Notes: generated from the letters alone by a model not told the origin. Shown: positions 1-7,103, counted from the stretch's first letter. The stretch is DNA of 8,247 nucleotides from an uncultured Oscillospiraceae bacterium (GCA_910588415.1 CAJUPK010000111.1:1-8247), one strand, 5' to 3'. Made by a program: numbers and translations.

Positions 1-710
1 GTAAGGGTCAGGGCAATCACATCGGTGCGGCAGCGCCCGCATTGGCACATATGGAACCGCTCCATGTATTTATCCACCTTTTCTTCCACCAGGGCCTGCA
101 TCACGTTCATGTAGGTAACCGCAGCGGGCCCCTGGGGCTCTTTCTTGGGTTCGGGTTCTGGCTCCGGCTGGGGTTCAGCAGCGGGTTCCTCCGGCGAGGA
201 GGCCAAAAAAGGCTCCCAGGCAGGCTCTTCTGTGGCTGCAGGCGCTGGTTCCGGGATAGGTTCCGGTTCTGCGGGGACTTCCGCGCTCTCTGGCACTGGC
301 TCTGGCAGGGGATCAGAAGCCAACTCCGGCTCTGGGTCAGGGATGGGTTCCGGCTCCGGCTGAAGGGCTGGAGAGGGAGTCTCGGCAGGCGTCTCAGGTA
401 CTGTCTCAGGGGCCGGGACAGGCTCTGGCTGGGGGGCGGGATGCTGGGCTTCCTCCTCCTCCAGCTCAGCCAGTTCGGCCAGCAGGTCTTCCTCCAGGGC
501 ATTGCGGATGGCCTCGGCCACCTCTTCCGAGTTATCCGCCGCGGAAGAGGGCACAGGGACGGCAGAGGCGGCATGGGGGGGCTGGGAAGCAGAAGCCCGC
601 TTGGCGCCAGAGGTGTTCTCCGCGGTTTCCCCAGGCTCTGTAAGCAGGTTTAACACATGGGCGGTCTTGTTGGAACGGGAGGACTTGGAAGATGATTTTG
701 AGTTTGCCAT
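1..710 (-). CDS. ComFB-domain protein with Pro/Glu-rich linker, partial (3' end outside window)
   Basis: Reading the minus strand from the ATG at 710 gives an open frame of 236 codons that leaves the window without a stop. Residues 1-27 are Ser/Lys-rich (MANSKSSSKSSRSNK). Residues about 28-195 are low complexity, with a Glu/Leu-rich patch (LEEDLLAELAELEEEE) and then many Pro-Glu repeats, and look disordered. From about residue 199 a folded domain begins: YMNVMQALVEEKVDKYMERF, then MCQCGRCRTDVIALTL. The three cysteines (about C222, C224, C227) and the following Asp/Ala-Leu stretch match the ComFB family (late competence protein ComFB). Members of that family have been reported as cyclic di-GMP receptors. 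The domain is cut before its usual Leu-Pro-Pro-x-Tyr stretch. A ribosome binding site (AGAAAGGA) lies about 10 bases before the start. It lies downstream of parA on the same strand, 136 bases away. The family call is fairly firm; the cellular role is inferred. Confidence 0.85.
   Translation of the reverse strand, partial: MANSKSSSKSSRSNKTAHVLNLLTEPGETAENTSGAKRASASQPPHAASAVPVPSSAADNSEEVAEAIRNALEEDLLAELAELEEEEAQHPAPQPEPVPAPETVPETPAETPSPALQPEPEPIPDPEPELASDPLPEPVPESAEVPAEPEPIPEPAPAATEEPAWEPFLASSPEEPAAEPQPEPEPEPKKEPQGPAAVTYMNVMQALVEEKVDKYMERFHMCQCGRCRTDVIALTL
121..450. repeat. Low-complexity Pro/Glu-coding stretch
   Basis: The plus strand repeats variants of GGTTCCGGCTCCGG and TCTGGC at short, irregular spacing. 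Read on the minus strand in the ComFB-gene frame these give runs of Pro-Glu-Pro-Glu (for example QPEPEPIPDPEPEL). The skewed composition opens long false frames on both strands. Such tracts change length easily between strains. Confidence 0.7.
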
Positions 711-764
711 AATAACACGGTCCTTTCTGGCAGGGGCCTCTCCTTGCGGGTCCCGCCTATGATG

Positions 765-792
765 ATTATAATATTACTTTACGCAGCAAAAA
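765..792 (-). promoter_or_regulatory. Possible sigma-A promoter for the ComFB gene
   Basis: On the minus strand a perfect TATAAT (765-770) lies in an AT-rich patch about 55 bases before the ComFB start codon. The best -35 candidate at a 16-base spacing is TTTTTG (787-792), a poor match to TTGACA. If active, it would let the ComFB gene be transcribed independently of parA. Confidence 0.35.
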
Positions 793-815
793 GAAACAGG
801 GCGAAATGTACACAA

Positions 816-834
816 CTGCCCCTTGCCGGGGCAG
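816..834 (-). terminator. Hairpin after parA, weak terminator candidate
   Basis: A perfect 7-bp stem (CTGCCCC / GGGGCAG) with a 5-base loop lies just after the parA stop codon. On the minus strand the following bases are only moderately T-rich (TTGTGTACATTT), so it is a weak intrinsic terminator or an attenuating hairpin rather than a strong one. Confidence 0.4.
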
Positions 835-846
835 CCGCAAAAATGG

Positions 847-1602
847 TTACCTCTCCAAGAGCTCGTCCAGCAGAGCCTGAAAATCCAGGGAGGGGTTCGA
901 GTGGGGGGCATAGGACAGCACGCTCTCCCCATGGGCAGGGGCCTCGGCCACCACAACGCTGGTGCGTATCTTGGTGTTCAGCACACAGGTGTCCAGCTTA
1001 CGGGCAATCTCGCTGGAAAGCTCCAGAACCTCCCGGTTCAGGGTCAGCCGGTTGTTGAACTTGTTCAGCAGAATCCCCAGCACCCGCAGGTCCGGGTTAT
1101 AGTATTTGCGGACGGTCTGGATGGTGTCCCGGATCTGGGAGATGCCCAGCAGGCTTAAAATCTCCGGGGCCATGGGGATGATCAGCGCGCCAGAGGCCAC
1201 ATAGGCGTTAATGGTCAGCACGTTCAGGGCCGGGGGCGTGTCAATGATGATATAGTCATATTGGTCCTCAATTTTAGAAAGTTCGTTTTTCAAAAGATAT
1301 TCCCGGCCAGGGGCGTTAAACTCCAGCTCTGCGGTGGAGAGCAGGATGTTGGAGGGCAGAATATCCCCCAGGTCTGTGGAGACAATCACATCCCCCACAG
1401 CGGCAGCACCCTTAAGCACCTCGTACACCGTGTCGCTGTTTTCAATATCCAGCCCGGCGGAAAAGCCCAGGCTGCCCTGGGGGTCCAGGTCAACGCCCAG
1501 CACCCTGTACCCCCGCAGGTGAAGGGCGTTGATGAGAGAAAGGGAGGTGGTGGTTTTTCCCACGCCGCCCTTCTGGTTGGTAACGGCAATGATTTTTTCC
1601 AT
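847..1602 (-). CDS. ParA/Soj-family ATPase, orphan
   Basis: This 251-residue protein is a complete deviant-Walker P-loop ATPase of the ParA/MinD superfamily. Walker A is KGGVGKTT at residues 11-18, with both the signature lysine K11 and K16. The A' segment VDLDPQG is at 37-43 (D40), and Walker B is YIIIDTPP at 117-124 (D121). The C-terminal part (TKIRTSVVVAEAPAHGESV) matches the ParA region that carries DNA-contacting basic residues. It has no N-terminal helix-turn-helix domain, so it is of the small Soj type. ParA ATPases dimerise on ATP, bind DNA non-specifically and position chromosomes, plasmids or protein clusters. No ParB gene is visible, and the FlhG-type N-terminal activator motif is absent. 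The ATG at 1602 has GGAGAGG 8 bases upstream. It is divergent from fliD and precedes a ComFB-domain gene. The family is sure; the cargo is unknown. Confidence 0.92.
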   Translation of the reverse strand: MEKIIAVTNQKGGVGKTTTSLSLINALHLRGYRVLGVDLDPQGSLGFSAGLDIENSDTVYEVLKGAAAVGDVIVSTDLGDILPSNILLSTAELEFNAPGREYLLKNELSKIEDQYDYIIIDTPPALNVLTINAYVASGALIIPMAPEILSLLGISQIRDTIQTVRKYYNPDLRVLGILLNKFNNRLTLNREVLELSSEIARKLDTCVLNTKIRTSVVVAEAPAHGESVLSYAPHSNPSLDFQALLDELLER

Positions 1603-1774
1603 ATTAAGATCCTCTCCATGAGCAAAAATTTCACAAAAAGCTCTTATCTTTCCCTATGAAATGTCGATAGTAATAAGGAAAGACCAGCGTGTTTTTGTCC
1701 CGGTTTCCCGGTGTTTTCGGCCCGGGGCGGGGTTCAGGGGGGCGAATAGCCCTGTATGAATATGTTATCACAAA
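1603..1774. other. Divergent intergenic region between parA and fliD
   Basis: These 172 bases must hold the outward promoters of parA and fliD. The stretch 1699-1740 is GC-rich, with repeated CCCGG/CCGGG that can form a short hairpin (5-bp stem, 10-base loop). I could not find a convincing sigma-A promoter or a flagellar sigma-28 promoter. TCGATAG at 1664-1670 resembles a sigma-28 -10 box but has no partner -35. Confidence 0.5.
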
Positions 1775-1781
1775 AAAGGAG
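1775..1781 (+). promoter_or_regulatory. Ribosome binding site deciding the fliD start
   Basis: AAAGGAG ends 8 bases before the ATG at 1790. An in-frame GTG at 1781 overlaps the last base of this site and cannot use it, so the ATG at 1790 is the likely start and the protein begins MASITSLSKSS. Confidence 0.8.
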
Positions 1782-1789
1782 TGATTGCA

Positions 1790-4279
1790 ATGGCTTCTAT
1801 CACAAGTTTATCAAAGAGCAGCGGCACCAGTAGTCTATACGGCAACCGGAATGTGATCAGCGGCCTGGCCAGCGGTATGGATACCGAGGCCATGATTGAA
1901 AACAGTATTGCCGGCTACAGGAGCAAAATCAACGCTCTGCAGCAGCGGATGACCAAGCTGCAGTGGAAGCAGGACGCTTACCGCGGGCTGATCAGCCAGA
2001 TGAACAGTGTGCTCAGCAAGTACACCTCTTATTCCAGCAGCACCAACCTCTTTAGCCCCTCCTTCTTCACCAAGGCGGTGAATACCACGGCCAATGGCAC
2101 CAATGCCGCAAAGGTAATTGCCACGGGCCGCAGCAGCAGCGATGTGGTCATTAACAGCATCAAGCGGCTGGCGGAGGCCGCCACCTACACCACAGGCACA
2201 GACCATCTGACTGCAAAGGGCGCCAAGATGGAGGACATCGACTGGGACGCCAATATGGAGACCAGCGCGGTCAGCGGTTCTATCACGATCAAATACGGCG
2301 GCGGCGATACGGGCAAGGGCAACAACTTTACCCTGTATTTTGAAGAGAGCGAAGTGTTCCACTCCTCCCAGGAGCTGGCGGACGCCATCAACAAGCAGCT
2401 GGAGGAGAAGAAGATTACCAACTCTGGCGGCGAGACCAACAAGGCCAGCCAGTACATCAAGGCCCAGGTAGGCGAGGACGGGCGCATCCAGCTGGTGGAC
2501 CAGAAGAACAACAGCTTCAAAATCACCGATGTCAGCGGCGACATGGAGAACATCTTTAAAGAGTCAGAGGCCCAGGGCAAAATCATTGCCTCCGAGTACA
2601 TTGGCACCACGGAGGAGGATTTCAAAAAGGCTTTCGTCAAGGAAGTGGACCGGGCCGAATACTTAAGCGACAAGTCTCTCAGCTTTACTTTGGACAACAA
2701 GACCAAGAGCATCCAGCTGAAGGATATTTTTGAAAGCGAAGAGTTTAAAAACGCAAGCACTAAGGAAGAGAAGACCGCGGCGCTGGCCAAGGGCCTGCAG
2801 GCCAAGCTGGACGCGGAGTTCGGCAAGGGCAAGATAGGCGTGATCGCCGAGGGCGGCGCCCTGAAGTTCGGCGGCCCGGTGAAGACCAACGACGACGGCA
2901 CCACCACCCTGGGCGAATTGCCCAAGGGCTCTGTGCTGAAGGTGGGCGGCACCGATACGGTGAACAAGGGCCTGGGTATCAGCGAGGGCGGCTACAGCAA
3001 CACCCTGCAGACCAACTGGACCCTGGAGAAAGTTTTGGGCGCGGACAACTTTACCGAGAAGCAGAAGGTACAGGACAAGGACGGCCAGTGGGTGGAAAAG
3101 GAGGACAGCGAGGCCAAGTACGCTACCATTACCATCAACGGTACGGACATCCAGGTGTCTAAGGACGACACGATCCAGACCATGATGGAGAAGATCAACG
3201 GTTCTGACGCTGGGGTGAATGTGAAGTACTCCGCCATGACAGGCAACTTCCGCTTTACCACAAAGGAGACTGGCGAGGACGAGCAGATCAGTATCAGCGG
3301 CTTGGGCAAAGACCTGTTCGGTGACACAGAGAAGGCCAAGGCTGAATATGAAGAGGCCGTTAAGAATGGCACTGACACCTCTGACCTGGCTTATACCGGC
3401 GGCAAGAACGCGGAGCTGGAAGTAACGGTCAATGGCGAGAAGATGACCCTGAACCGGGCCTCCAACACGGTGGACCTGGACGGCCTGTCCGTCACCCTGA
3501 AGGGCACCTTTGAGGCGGATCCCTCAGATCCTGACAGCGCCATCAGCTTTACCACCACCTCGGACAGTGACAAGATCGTGGACGCGGTGAAGGCCTTTGT
3601 GGAAGACTACAACAAGATGGTCACAGACATCCGCAGCGCCTACACCACAGAGACTCTGAAGAACAGCAGTAAGGATGAGTACCAGCCCCTTACGGACGAC
3701 GATATGGCCAACATGAGCGAAAGCGCCATCAAGGCCTATGAAGAAAAGGCCAAGACCGGCCTGCTCTTTGGAGACACTGACCTGTCTAACCTGTACAGCA
3801 AGCTGACCAACGCCATTCAGGGCGAGGACGGCGGCGCGATGCTCCGCTCTATTGGCATCAAAGTCTCCTATGCGGACGGCCTGTCCACCATCAGCCTGGA
3901 CGAAGAGGCTCTGCGCAATGCCCTGGACACTGACCCGGACAAGGTGAAGAACGCCTTTACCCAGACCCAGGCCAACGGCGCCTCCAGCAATGGGCTGATG
4001 TACAACATCAAGAACACCCTGGAGCAGTATGGCAGCACCTCTATTGCGAACCCCGGTATTCTGGTCAACAAGGCGGGCACCACGCTCTCCTCCTACTCCC
4101 TGAGCCATAACGAGCTCAATGACCAGATGGACGGCCTGCAGGAGCAGATCGAGAAGTGGCAGGACCGGATGAGCGACCGGGTGGACTATTACACCAACCA
4201 GTTCACCAAGCTGGAGATGCTCATCAGCCAGATGAACTCCCAAAGCTCCATGCTGGCAGGGCTTTCCGGCGGCATGTAA
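1790..4279 (+). CDS. fliD: Flagellar filament cap protein FliD (hook-associated protein 2)
   Basis: FliD forms the cap at the tip of the flagellum and helps exported flagellin subunits fold into the filament. The N-terminal FliD domain is clear: VISGLASGMDTEAMIENSI at about residues 22-40, then a helical stretch with QWKQDAYRGLISQMNSVLS to about 76. The C-terminal FliD domain starts near residue 560 (DGLSVTLKGTF) and includes FVEDYNKMVTDIRSAY and SIGIKVSYADGLSTISLDEEAL. A C-terminal helix (about 770-829) rich in Gln/Glu/Lys heptads would pair with the N-terminal helix to form the coiled D0 domain. At 829 residues it is longer than the more usual 450-700. The extra length lies between about 140 and 560, the surface-exposed variable region, which is rich in Lys, Asp and Glu and has no cysteine. 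fliS and a FliT-like gene follow on the same strand. Confidence 0.95.
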   Translation: MASITSLSKSSGTSSLYGNRNVISGLASGMDTEAMIENSIAGYRSKINALQQRMTKLQWKQDAYRGLISQMNSVLSKYTSYSSSTNLFSPSFFTKAVNTTANGTNAAKVIATGRSSSDVVINSIKRLAEAATYTTGTDHLTAKGAKMEDIDWDANMETSAVSGSITIKYGGGDTGKGNNFTLYFEESEVFHSSQELADAINKQLEEKKITNSGGETNKASQYIKAQVGEDGRIQLVDQKNNSFKITDVSGDMENIFKESEAQGKIIASEYIGTTEEDFKKAFVKEVDRAEYLSDKSLSFTLDNKTKSIQLKDIFESEEFKNASTKEEKTAALAKGLQAKLDAEFGKGKIGVIAEGGALKFGGPVKTNDDGTTTLGELPKGSVLKVGGTDTVNKGLGISEGGYSNTLQTNWTLEKVLGADNFTEKQKVQDKDGQWVEKEDSEAKYATITINGTDIQVSKDDTIQTMMEKINGSDAGVNVKYSAMTGNFRFTTKETGEDEQISISGLGKDLFGDTEKAKAEYEEAVKNGTDTSDLAYTGGKNAELEVTVNGEKMTLNRASNTVDLDGLSVTLKGTFEADPSDPDSAISFTTTSDSDKIVDAVKAFVEDYNKMVTDIRSAYTTETLKNSSKDEYQPLTDDDMANMSESAIKAYEEKAKTGLLFGDTDLSNLYSKLTNAIQGEDGGAMLRSIGIKVSYADGLSTISLDEEALRNALDTDPDKVKNAFTQTQANGASSNGLMYNIKNTLEQYGSTSIANPGILVNKAGTTLSSYSLSHNELNDQMDGLQEQIEKWQDRMSDRVDYYTNQFTKLEMLISQMNSQSSMLAGLSGGM

Positions 4280-4288
4280 CCCCGGTTT

Positions 4289-4449
4289 TAAGAACTTGTA
4301 CCAATAGGATTTGTGCTGGGATTTTCGAGCATGACTTTGTTGGCGGCAAGGCGCGAAATCCCAGACGATCTCGCCAAGGGTTTGCAACGCAGCCAGCGGC
4401 AAAATTTGCCGAAAAGACGGGGGCAATATCCAATCTGTGCAAGTTCTAA
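4289..4449. repeat. Palindromic intergenic element with imperfect terminal inverted repeats (MITE-like)
   Basis: The ends are inverted copies: AGAACTTG at 4291-4298 and CAAGTTCT at 4440-4447. They extend to an imperfect match of about 18 of 24 bases (left TACCAATAGGATTT, right read inverted CACAGATTGGATAT). Inside are nested inverted repeats: TGGGATTTTCGAGC (4317-4330) against GCGCGAAATCCCA (4350-4362), TTGGCG (4340-4345) against CGCCAA (4372-4377), and a perfect CGGCAAA-A-TTTGCCG (4397-4411). The trinucleotide TAA borders both ends (4289-4291 and 4447-4449), which could be a target-site duplication, though three bases can match by chance. No protein gene is supported inside. It resembles a non-autonomous mobile element or a palindromic repeat family. 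In a fliD-fliS transcript it would fold into a large structure. Confidence 0.6.
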
Positions 4450-4563
4450 GAGAGGGCCGCAGGCAGGCTGGCAGGGGGCGCATGCAGACACATGGGCTGA
4501 ACAGGGCCTGTCAGGCGCCTGGCCGCCCGCGCCCTTGGCGCTCTCAGGCTTACAAGCAAAACA
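4450..4563. other. GC-rich spacer upstream of fliS
   Basis: This stretch holds no gene that I can support. It contains a perfect 10-base palindrome CAGGCGCCTG at 4512-4521 and neighbouring GC-rich inverted segments (GGGCCTG, GGCCGCCC). I see no clear promoter, so fliS may depend on read-through from fliD, or on a promoter I do not recognise. Confidence 0.4.
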
Positions 4564-4575
4564 AGAGAGGTAGCT

Positions 4576-4983
4576 ATGGAAAACAACCCGATCCAGCATT
4601 ATAAGGAACAGTCTGTCAGCACCATGACGCCCAGCGAACTGCTCCTTTTGCTGTATGACGAGCTGGTAAAAAACCTGCTGCGGTGCGGCTTGGCACTGGA
4701 TAAGCAGGAGTATGAGCTGATGGAGGCCTCTGCGGACAAGTGCATAGAGATCCTCCGGTACCTGGACGATACCCTGGATGACCAGTACCCCATCAGCCGG
4801 GAGCTGCACAAGCTGTACGACTACTTTGGCTATCAGATGGCCAGGGTGAAGATTGGCCGGAACAAGAAGGTGCTGGACGAGGTGCGGCCCATGATCTCTG
4901 ACCTGCGGGAGACCTTCCGCCAGGCGGAGAAGAACTGTGCCGAGGAGGGCGAAAAGAAGCCCGCAGCGGCGCCTGCCGAATAG
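4576..4983 (+). CDS. fliS: Flagellin export chaperone FliS
   Basis: FliS is a small four-helix cytoplasmic chaperone. It binds the C-terminus of newly made flagellin, keeps it from polymerising inside the cell and delivers it to the export gate. The 135-residue length is typical. The N-terminal hallmark NPIQHYKEQSVSTMTPSELL followed by LLYDELVKNL (residues about 4-34) is diagnostic. The rest is amphipathic helix, including EILRYLDDTLDDQYPISREL and YDYFGYQMARVKIGRNKKVLDEV. The last 15 or so residues are an Ala/Pro/Glu/Lys tail. AGAGAGG lies 5 bases before the ATG. The stop codon overlaps the ribosome binding site of the next gene, which suggests coupled translation. Confidence 0.95.
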   Translation: MENNPIQHYKEQSVSTMTPSELLLLLYDELVKNLLRCGLALDKQEYELMEASADKCIEILRYLDDTLDDQYPISRELHKLYDYFGYQMARVKIGRNKKVLDEVRPMISDLRETFRQAEKNCAEEGEKKPAAAPAE

Positions 4984-4993
4984 GAGGGTATTC

Positions 4994-5389
4994 ATGGAGC
5001 AGCACACGCTGGATGAACTGTTTTTGAAAACCAGGCATCTTTATGTGAAGCTAAACGAGTTTGAAGACCTGACCAGACAGCTGGCCGAGGCGGTGGACCG
5101 CCGGGACGAGGTGTCTGTGCAGATGCTGCTGAATATGCGGGAAGAACCTGCCAACCAGCTGCAGGAGATTGGCCAGTGGCTGCGCAGGCGCGTGCTGGAG
5201 CTGCCCGAGGAAGAGGCCATCCGCGCCCGAGAGATTCTGGAGGGCGGCAAGCAGCAGAGGCCGGAGGAGGCCCTTCTGTGCAATCAGGTGGCCCAGAACC
5301 AGAGGCTTTTGCAGCGCTGCCAGGAGATGGACCGACGGGTCAGCTTAAGCGTGGGCAGCCAGCGGTCGTTCTATAAGAAGTTCCGATAA
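4994..5389 (+). CDS. FliT/FlgN-like flagellar export chaperone (putative)
   Basis: This 131-residue, almost wholly helical, charged protein follows fliS by 10 bases. The ATG at 4994 has AGGAGGG 5 bases upstream, overlapping the fliS stop. An in-frame ATG 57 bases further upstream lies inside fliS and has no such site. The segment FEDLTRQLAEAVDRRDEVSV followed by QMLLNMREEPANQLQEI (about residues 22-59) resembles the first two helices of FliT/FlgN-type chaperones of clostridia. The protein ends SFYKKFR, and no transmembrane segment or catalytic motif is visible. By position it should be FliT, the chaperone of the FliD cap protein. FliT and FlgN (chaperone of the hook-associated proteins) are hard to tell apart by sequence, so I give no gene symbol. 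Confidence 0.65.
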   Translation: MEQHTLDELFLKTRHLYVKLNEFEDLTRQLAEAVDRRDEVSVQMLLNMREEPANQLQEIGQWLRRRVLELPEEEAIRAREILEGGKQQRPEEALLCNQVAQNQRLLQRCQEMDRRVSLSVGSQRSFYKKFR

Positions 5390-5479
5390 TTTTTAAGGTG
5401 TACAGGGAAAGCGCGGAATAGACAGGAAAGTGGAAAGCCGTCTCTTCCCCAAACATCGAAACAACTAGGCAGATATAGG

Positions 5480-5509
5480 CGCCGCCCGGGGCTCACCCAG
5501 GCGGCGTTT
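5480..5509 (+). terminator. Hairpin after the flagellar cluster, weak terminator
   Basis: CGCCGCC (5480-5486) pairs with GGCGGCG (5500-5506) over a 13-base loop that can itself pair GGG with CCC. Only TTT follows, so termination would be partial. It lies between the FliT-like gene and the reductase and separates the two transcription units. The rest of 5390-5531 shows no gene or clear promoter. Confidence 0.45.
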
Positions 5510-5531
5510 GCTGTAGAAAAGGAGACGGGCC

Positions 5532-6710
5532 ATGCAATACAGAAAGGACAAAAAGGGCAATCAGCTCTCGCTGCTGGGGTACGGCTGTATGCGCTTCACC
5601 CGCAAAGGCGGGTCCATTGACCTGGACAAAGCGGAGAAAGAGGTAATGGCCGCCATAGCGGGAGGCGTGAACTATTTCGACACAGCCTATGTGTACCCTG
5701 GCAACGAGGCCGCCTTGGGGGAGATCCTCCGCCGGGGCGGCTGCCGGGAGCAGGTCTACATTGCCACCAAGCTGCCCCACTATCTCATCAAATCCTTGGA
5801 CGGGCTGGAAAAGCTTTTTCAAGAGGAACTGCGGCGGCTGCGCACAGACTATATCGACTACTACCTGCTGCACATGCTTACAGACCCGGCCACCTGGGAA
5901 AAGCTGAAAAACCTGGGCGTGGAGAAGTGGCTGCGGGAAAAGATGGCCTCCGGGCAGATTCGGCAGCTGGGCTTTTCCTACCACGGGAACACAGAGACCT
6001 TCCAGCAGCTGGTAGACGCCTACAACTGGGACTTCTGCCAAATTCAGTACAACTACCTGGACGAGCACTCTCAGGCTGGGGCAGCAGGACTGCGTTATGC
6101 CCACAGCCAGGGCCTGCCGGTCATCATTATGGAGCCCCTGCGGGGCGGCCGTCTGGTCGATTTGCTGCCCGCTGCCGCCAAAGAGCTGTTTGCAAAAGAC
6201 CCGGAGGGGCGCAGTGCGGCTGGGCTGGCCTTTAAGTGGCTGTACGACCAGCCGGAGGTGACCTGCGTGCTGTCTGGGATGCACTCCCTGGAGATGGTCC
6301 AGCAGAACCTGGCCTGGGCCAGCCAAGCGCAGGCAGGCTGCATGACAGCCTCTGACCGGGCCCTGGTTGAGAAGGTGAAAGAGGCCATCCGGCGGCAGGT
6401 GAAGGTGGGCTGTACAGGCTGCGGCTACTGTATGCCCTGTCCCCAGGGGGTGGACATCCCCGGTACTTTCCGTTGCTACAACGCCGCCTACTCCGAGGGG
6501 AAGCGCTCTGGCCGGAGGGATTATATCCAATGCACGGCCATGCGCCAGACCCCCAGCAATGCCTCCCGGTGCGTGGGCTGCGGCAAATGCGAGGCCCATT
6601 GCCCTCAACAGATTCCCATTCGCCAGGAGCTGAAAGCTGCCGCAAAGGAGCTGGAAACCCTGCCCTTCCGGGCAATGAAGCTGGGCGTCCGCCTGTTTAA
6701 GCTGTGGTAA
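5532..6710 (+). CDS. Aldo/keto reductase with C-terminal [4Fe-4S] ferredoxin domain
   Basis: Residues 1-285 are an aldo/keto reductase barrel with the catalytic tetrad D50, Y55 (DTAYVYPGNE), K80 (IATKLP) and H114 (YYLLHML). Typical strand ends follow: LGFSYHG near 147, IMEPLRGG near 199 and VLSGMHS near 246. Residues 290-360 add a ferredoxin-like domain with two cysteine sets: C294-x2-C297-x2-C300-x2-C303-P and C347-x2-C350-x2-C353-x3-C357-P. This architecture is common in anaerobic Firmicutes and archaea. It suggests electron transfer between NAD(P)H or ferredoxin and a carbonyl substrate, but the substrate is unknown. At 392 residues it is full length. AAAAGGAGA lies about 7 bases before the ATG. 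No signal peptide or membrane segment is seen, so it should be cytoplasmic. It looks monocistronic and has no evident link to the flagellar genes. Confidence 0.93.
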   Translation: MQYRKDKKGNQLSLLGYGCMRFTRKGGSIDLDKAEKEVMAAIAGGVNYFDTAYVYPGNEAALGEILRRGGCREQVYIATKLPHYLIKSLDGLEKLFQEELRRLRTDYIDYYLLHMLTDPATWEKLKNLGVEKWLREKMASGQIRQLGFSYHGNTETFQQLVDAYNWDFCQIQYNYLDEHSQAGAAGLRYAHSQGLPVIIMEPLRGGRLVDLLPAAAKELFAKDPEGRSAAGLAFKWLYDQPEVTCVLSGMHSLEMVQQNLAWASQAQAGCMTASDRALVEKVKEAIRRQVKVGCTGCGYCMPCPQGVDIPGTFRCYNAAYSEGKRSGRRDYIQCTAMRQTPSNASRCVGCGKCEAHCPQQIPIRQELKAAAKELETLPFRAMKLGVRLFKLW

Positions 6711-7103
6711 AGCTGCAAAGGCCAGGGAGCCTGTTTCCGGAATCAGAGGGGCTCAGAAGCGGGGGCCTTATCCAAATGCATCCAATGCAAAACCAGCTGA
6801 AACATCCCACAAAAGTGCTGCCTCTAACGTGGCCTATTCCTGAACGGCAGAAAGCCTGGATGGGGCTTCCCAAGACGGAGGGGCCTAAGAGAAATATCGG
6901 ACAGAGAGAGGCAGCGAAAGAATGGAAAGGGACAGGCCGGGCGTGGGAGAATAACGCCCGGCTCTTGGCTTTGCCTGTTTATGGGGAATGGGCCTGCTTT
7001 TAAGCGCGCTTACTGTCCTAGGGGAATACGCTGGGGCGGTTTAGTCCGTGCGGTTTTCAGGTAAAAAATCTTGGAAAAAGAGAGGAAAATTTGCGTACAC
7101 CCC
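6711..7103. other. Non-coding region between the reductase and the tRNA promoter
   Basis: I see no credible protein gene in these 393 bases; the one open frame (from a GTG inside the reductase end) has no ribosome binding site and no family features. The region contains the hairpin at 6936-6962 and a perfect 12-base palindrome TAAGCGCGCTTA at 7001-7012. A-rich runs at 7062-7090 lie directly before the tRNA promoter and could act as an UP element for RNA polymerase alpha. Confidence 0.5.
6936..6975 (+). terminator. Hairpin downstream of the reductase, probable terminator
   Basis: GCCGGGCGT (6936-6944) pairs perfectly with ACGCCCGGC (6954-6962) over the loop GGGAGAATA. The tail TCTTGGCTTTGCCTGTTT is moderately T-rich. 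It is the only good termination signal between the reductase and the tRNA promoter. Its loop matches that of the hairpin at 7561-7592. Confidence 0.55.

Noticed and set aside
121..450. Short regular repeats as a CRISPR array
   Set aside because: The repeats are only a few bases long, irregular and in frame with a Pro/Glu coding sequence; there are no unique spacers.
107..574. Minus-strand 155-codon frame inside the ComFB gene
   Set aside because: It is a Pro/Arg/Ser-rich shifted reading of the same repetitive DNA, with no domain and no ribosome binding site.
42..653. Open frame of 203 codons on the plus strand over the ComFB gene
   Set aside because: It is Gly/Arg/Leu-rich and arises from the antisense of the Pro/Glu repeat. 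The minus-strand frame has a recognisable domain and a ribosome binding site.
1645..1670. Possible flagellar sigma-28 promoter (TCGATAG) upstream of fliD
   Set aside because: The -10-like box is present, but no TAAA-type -35 lies at 14-16 bases, and it is 120 bases from the start codon.
3524..4483. Long minus-strand open frame opposite the end of fliD
   Set aside because: It is antisense to a clear fliD and has a His/Val/Gly-rich composition typical of shadow frames in GC-rich DNA. It also runs across the palindromic element.
5390..5394. T-run right after the FliT-like gene as a terminator
   Set aside because: No hairpin precedes the T-run; the better candidate is the GC-rich hairpin at 5480-5506.
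5493..6608. 371-codon minus-strand frame opposite the reductase
   Set aside because: The plus strand encodes a reductase with all catalytic and iron-sulfur residues. The antisense frame has no recognisable family.
6704..7003. 99-codon plus-strand ORF starting inside the reductase end
   Set aside because: GTG start without a ribosome binding site, no conserved features, and it contains the terminator-like hairpin at 6936-6962.
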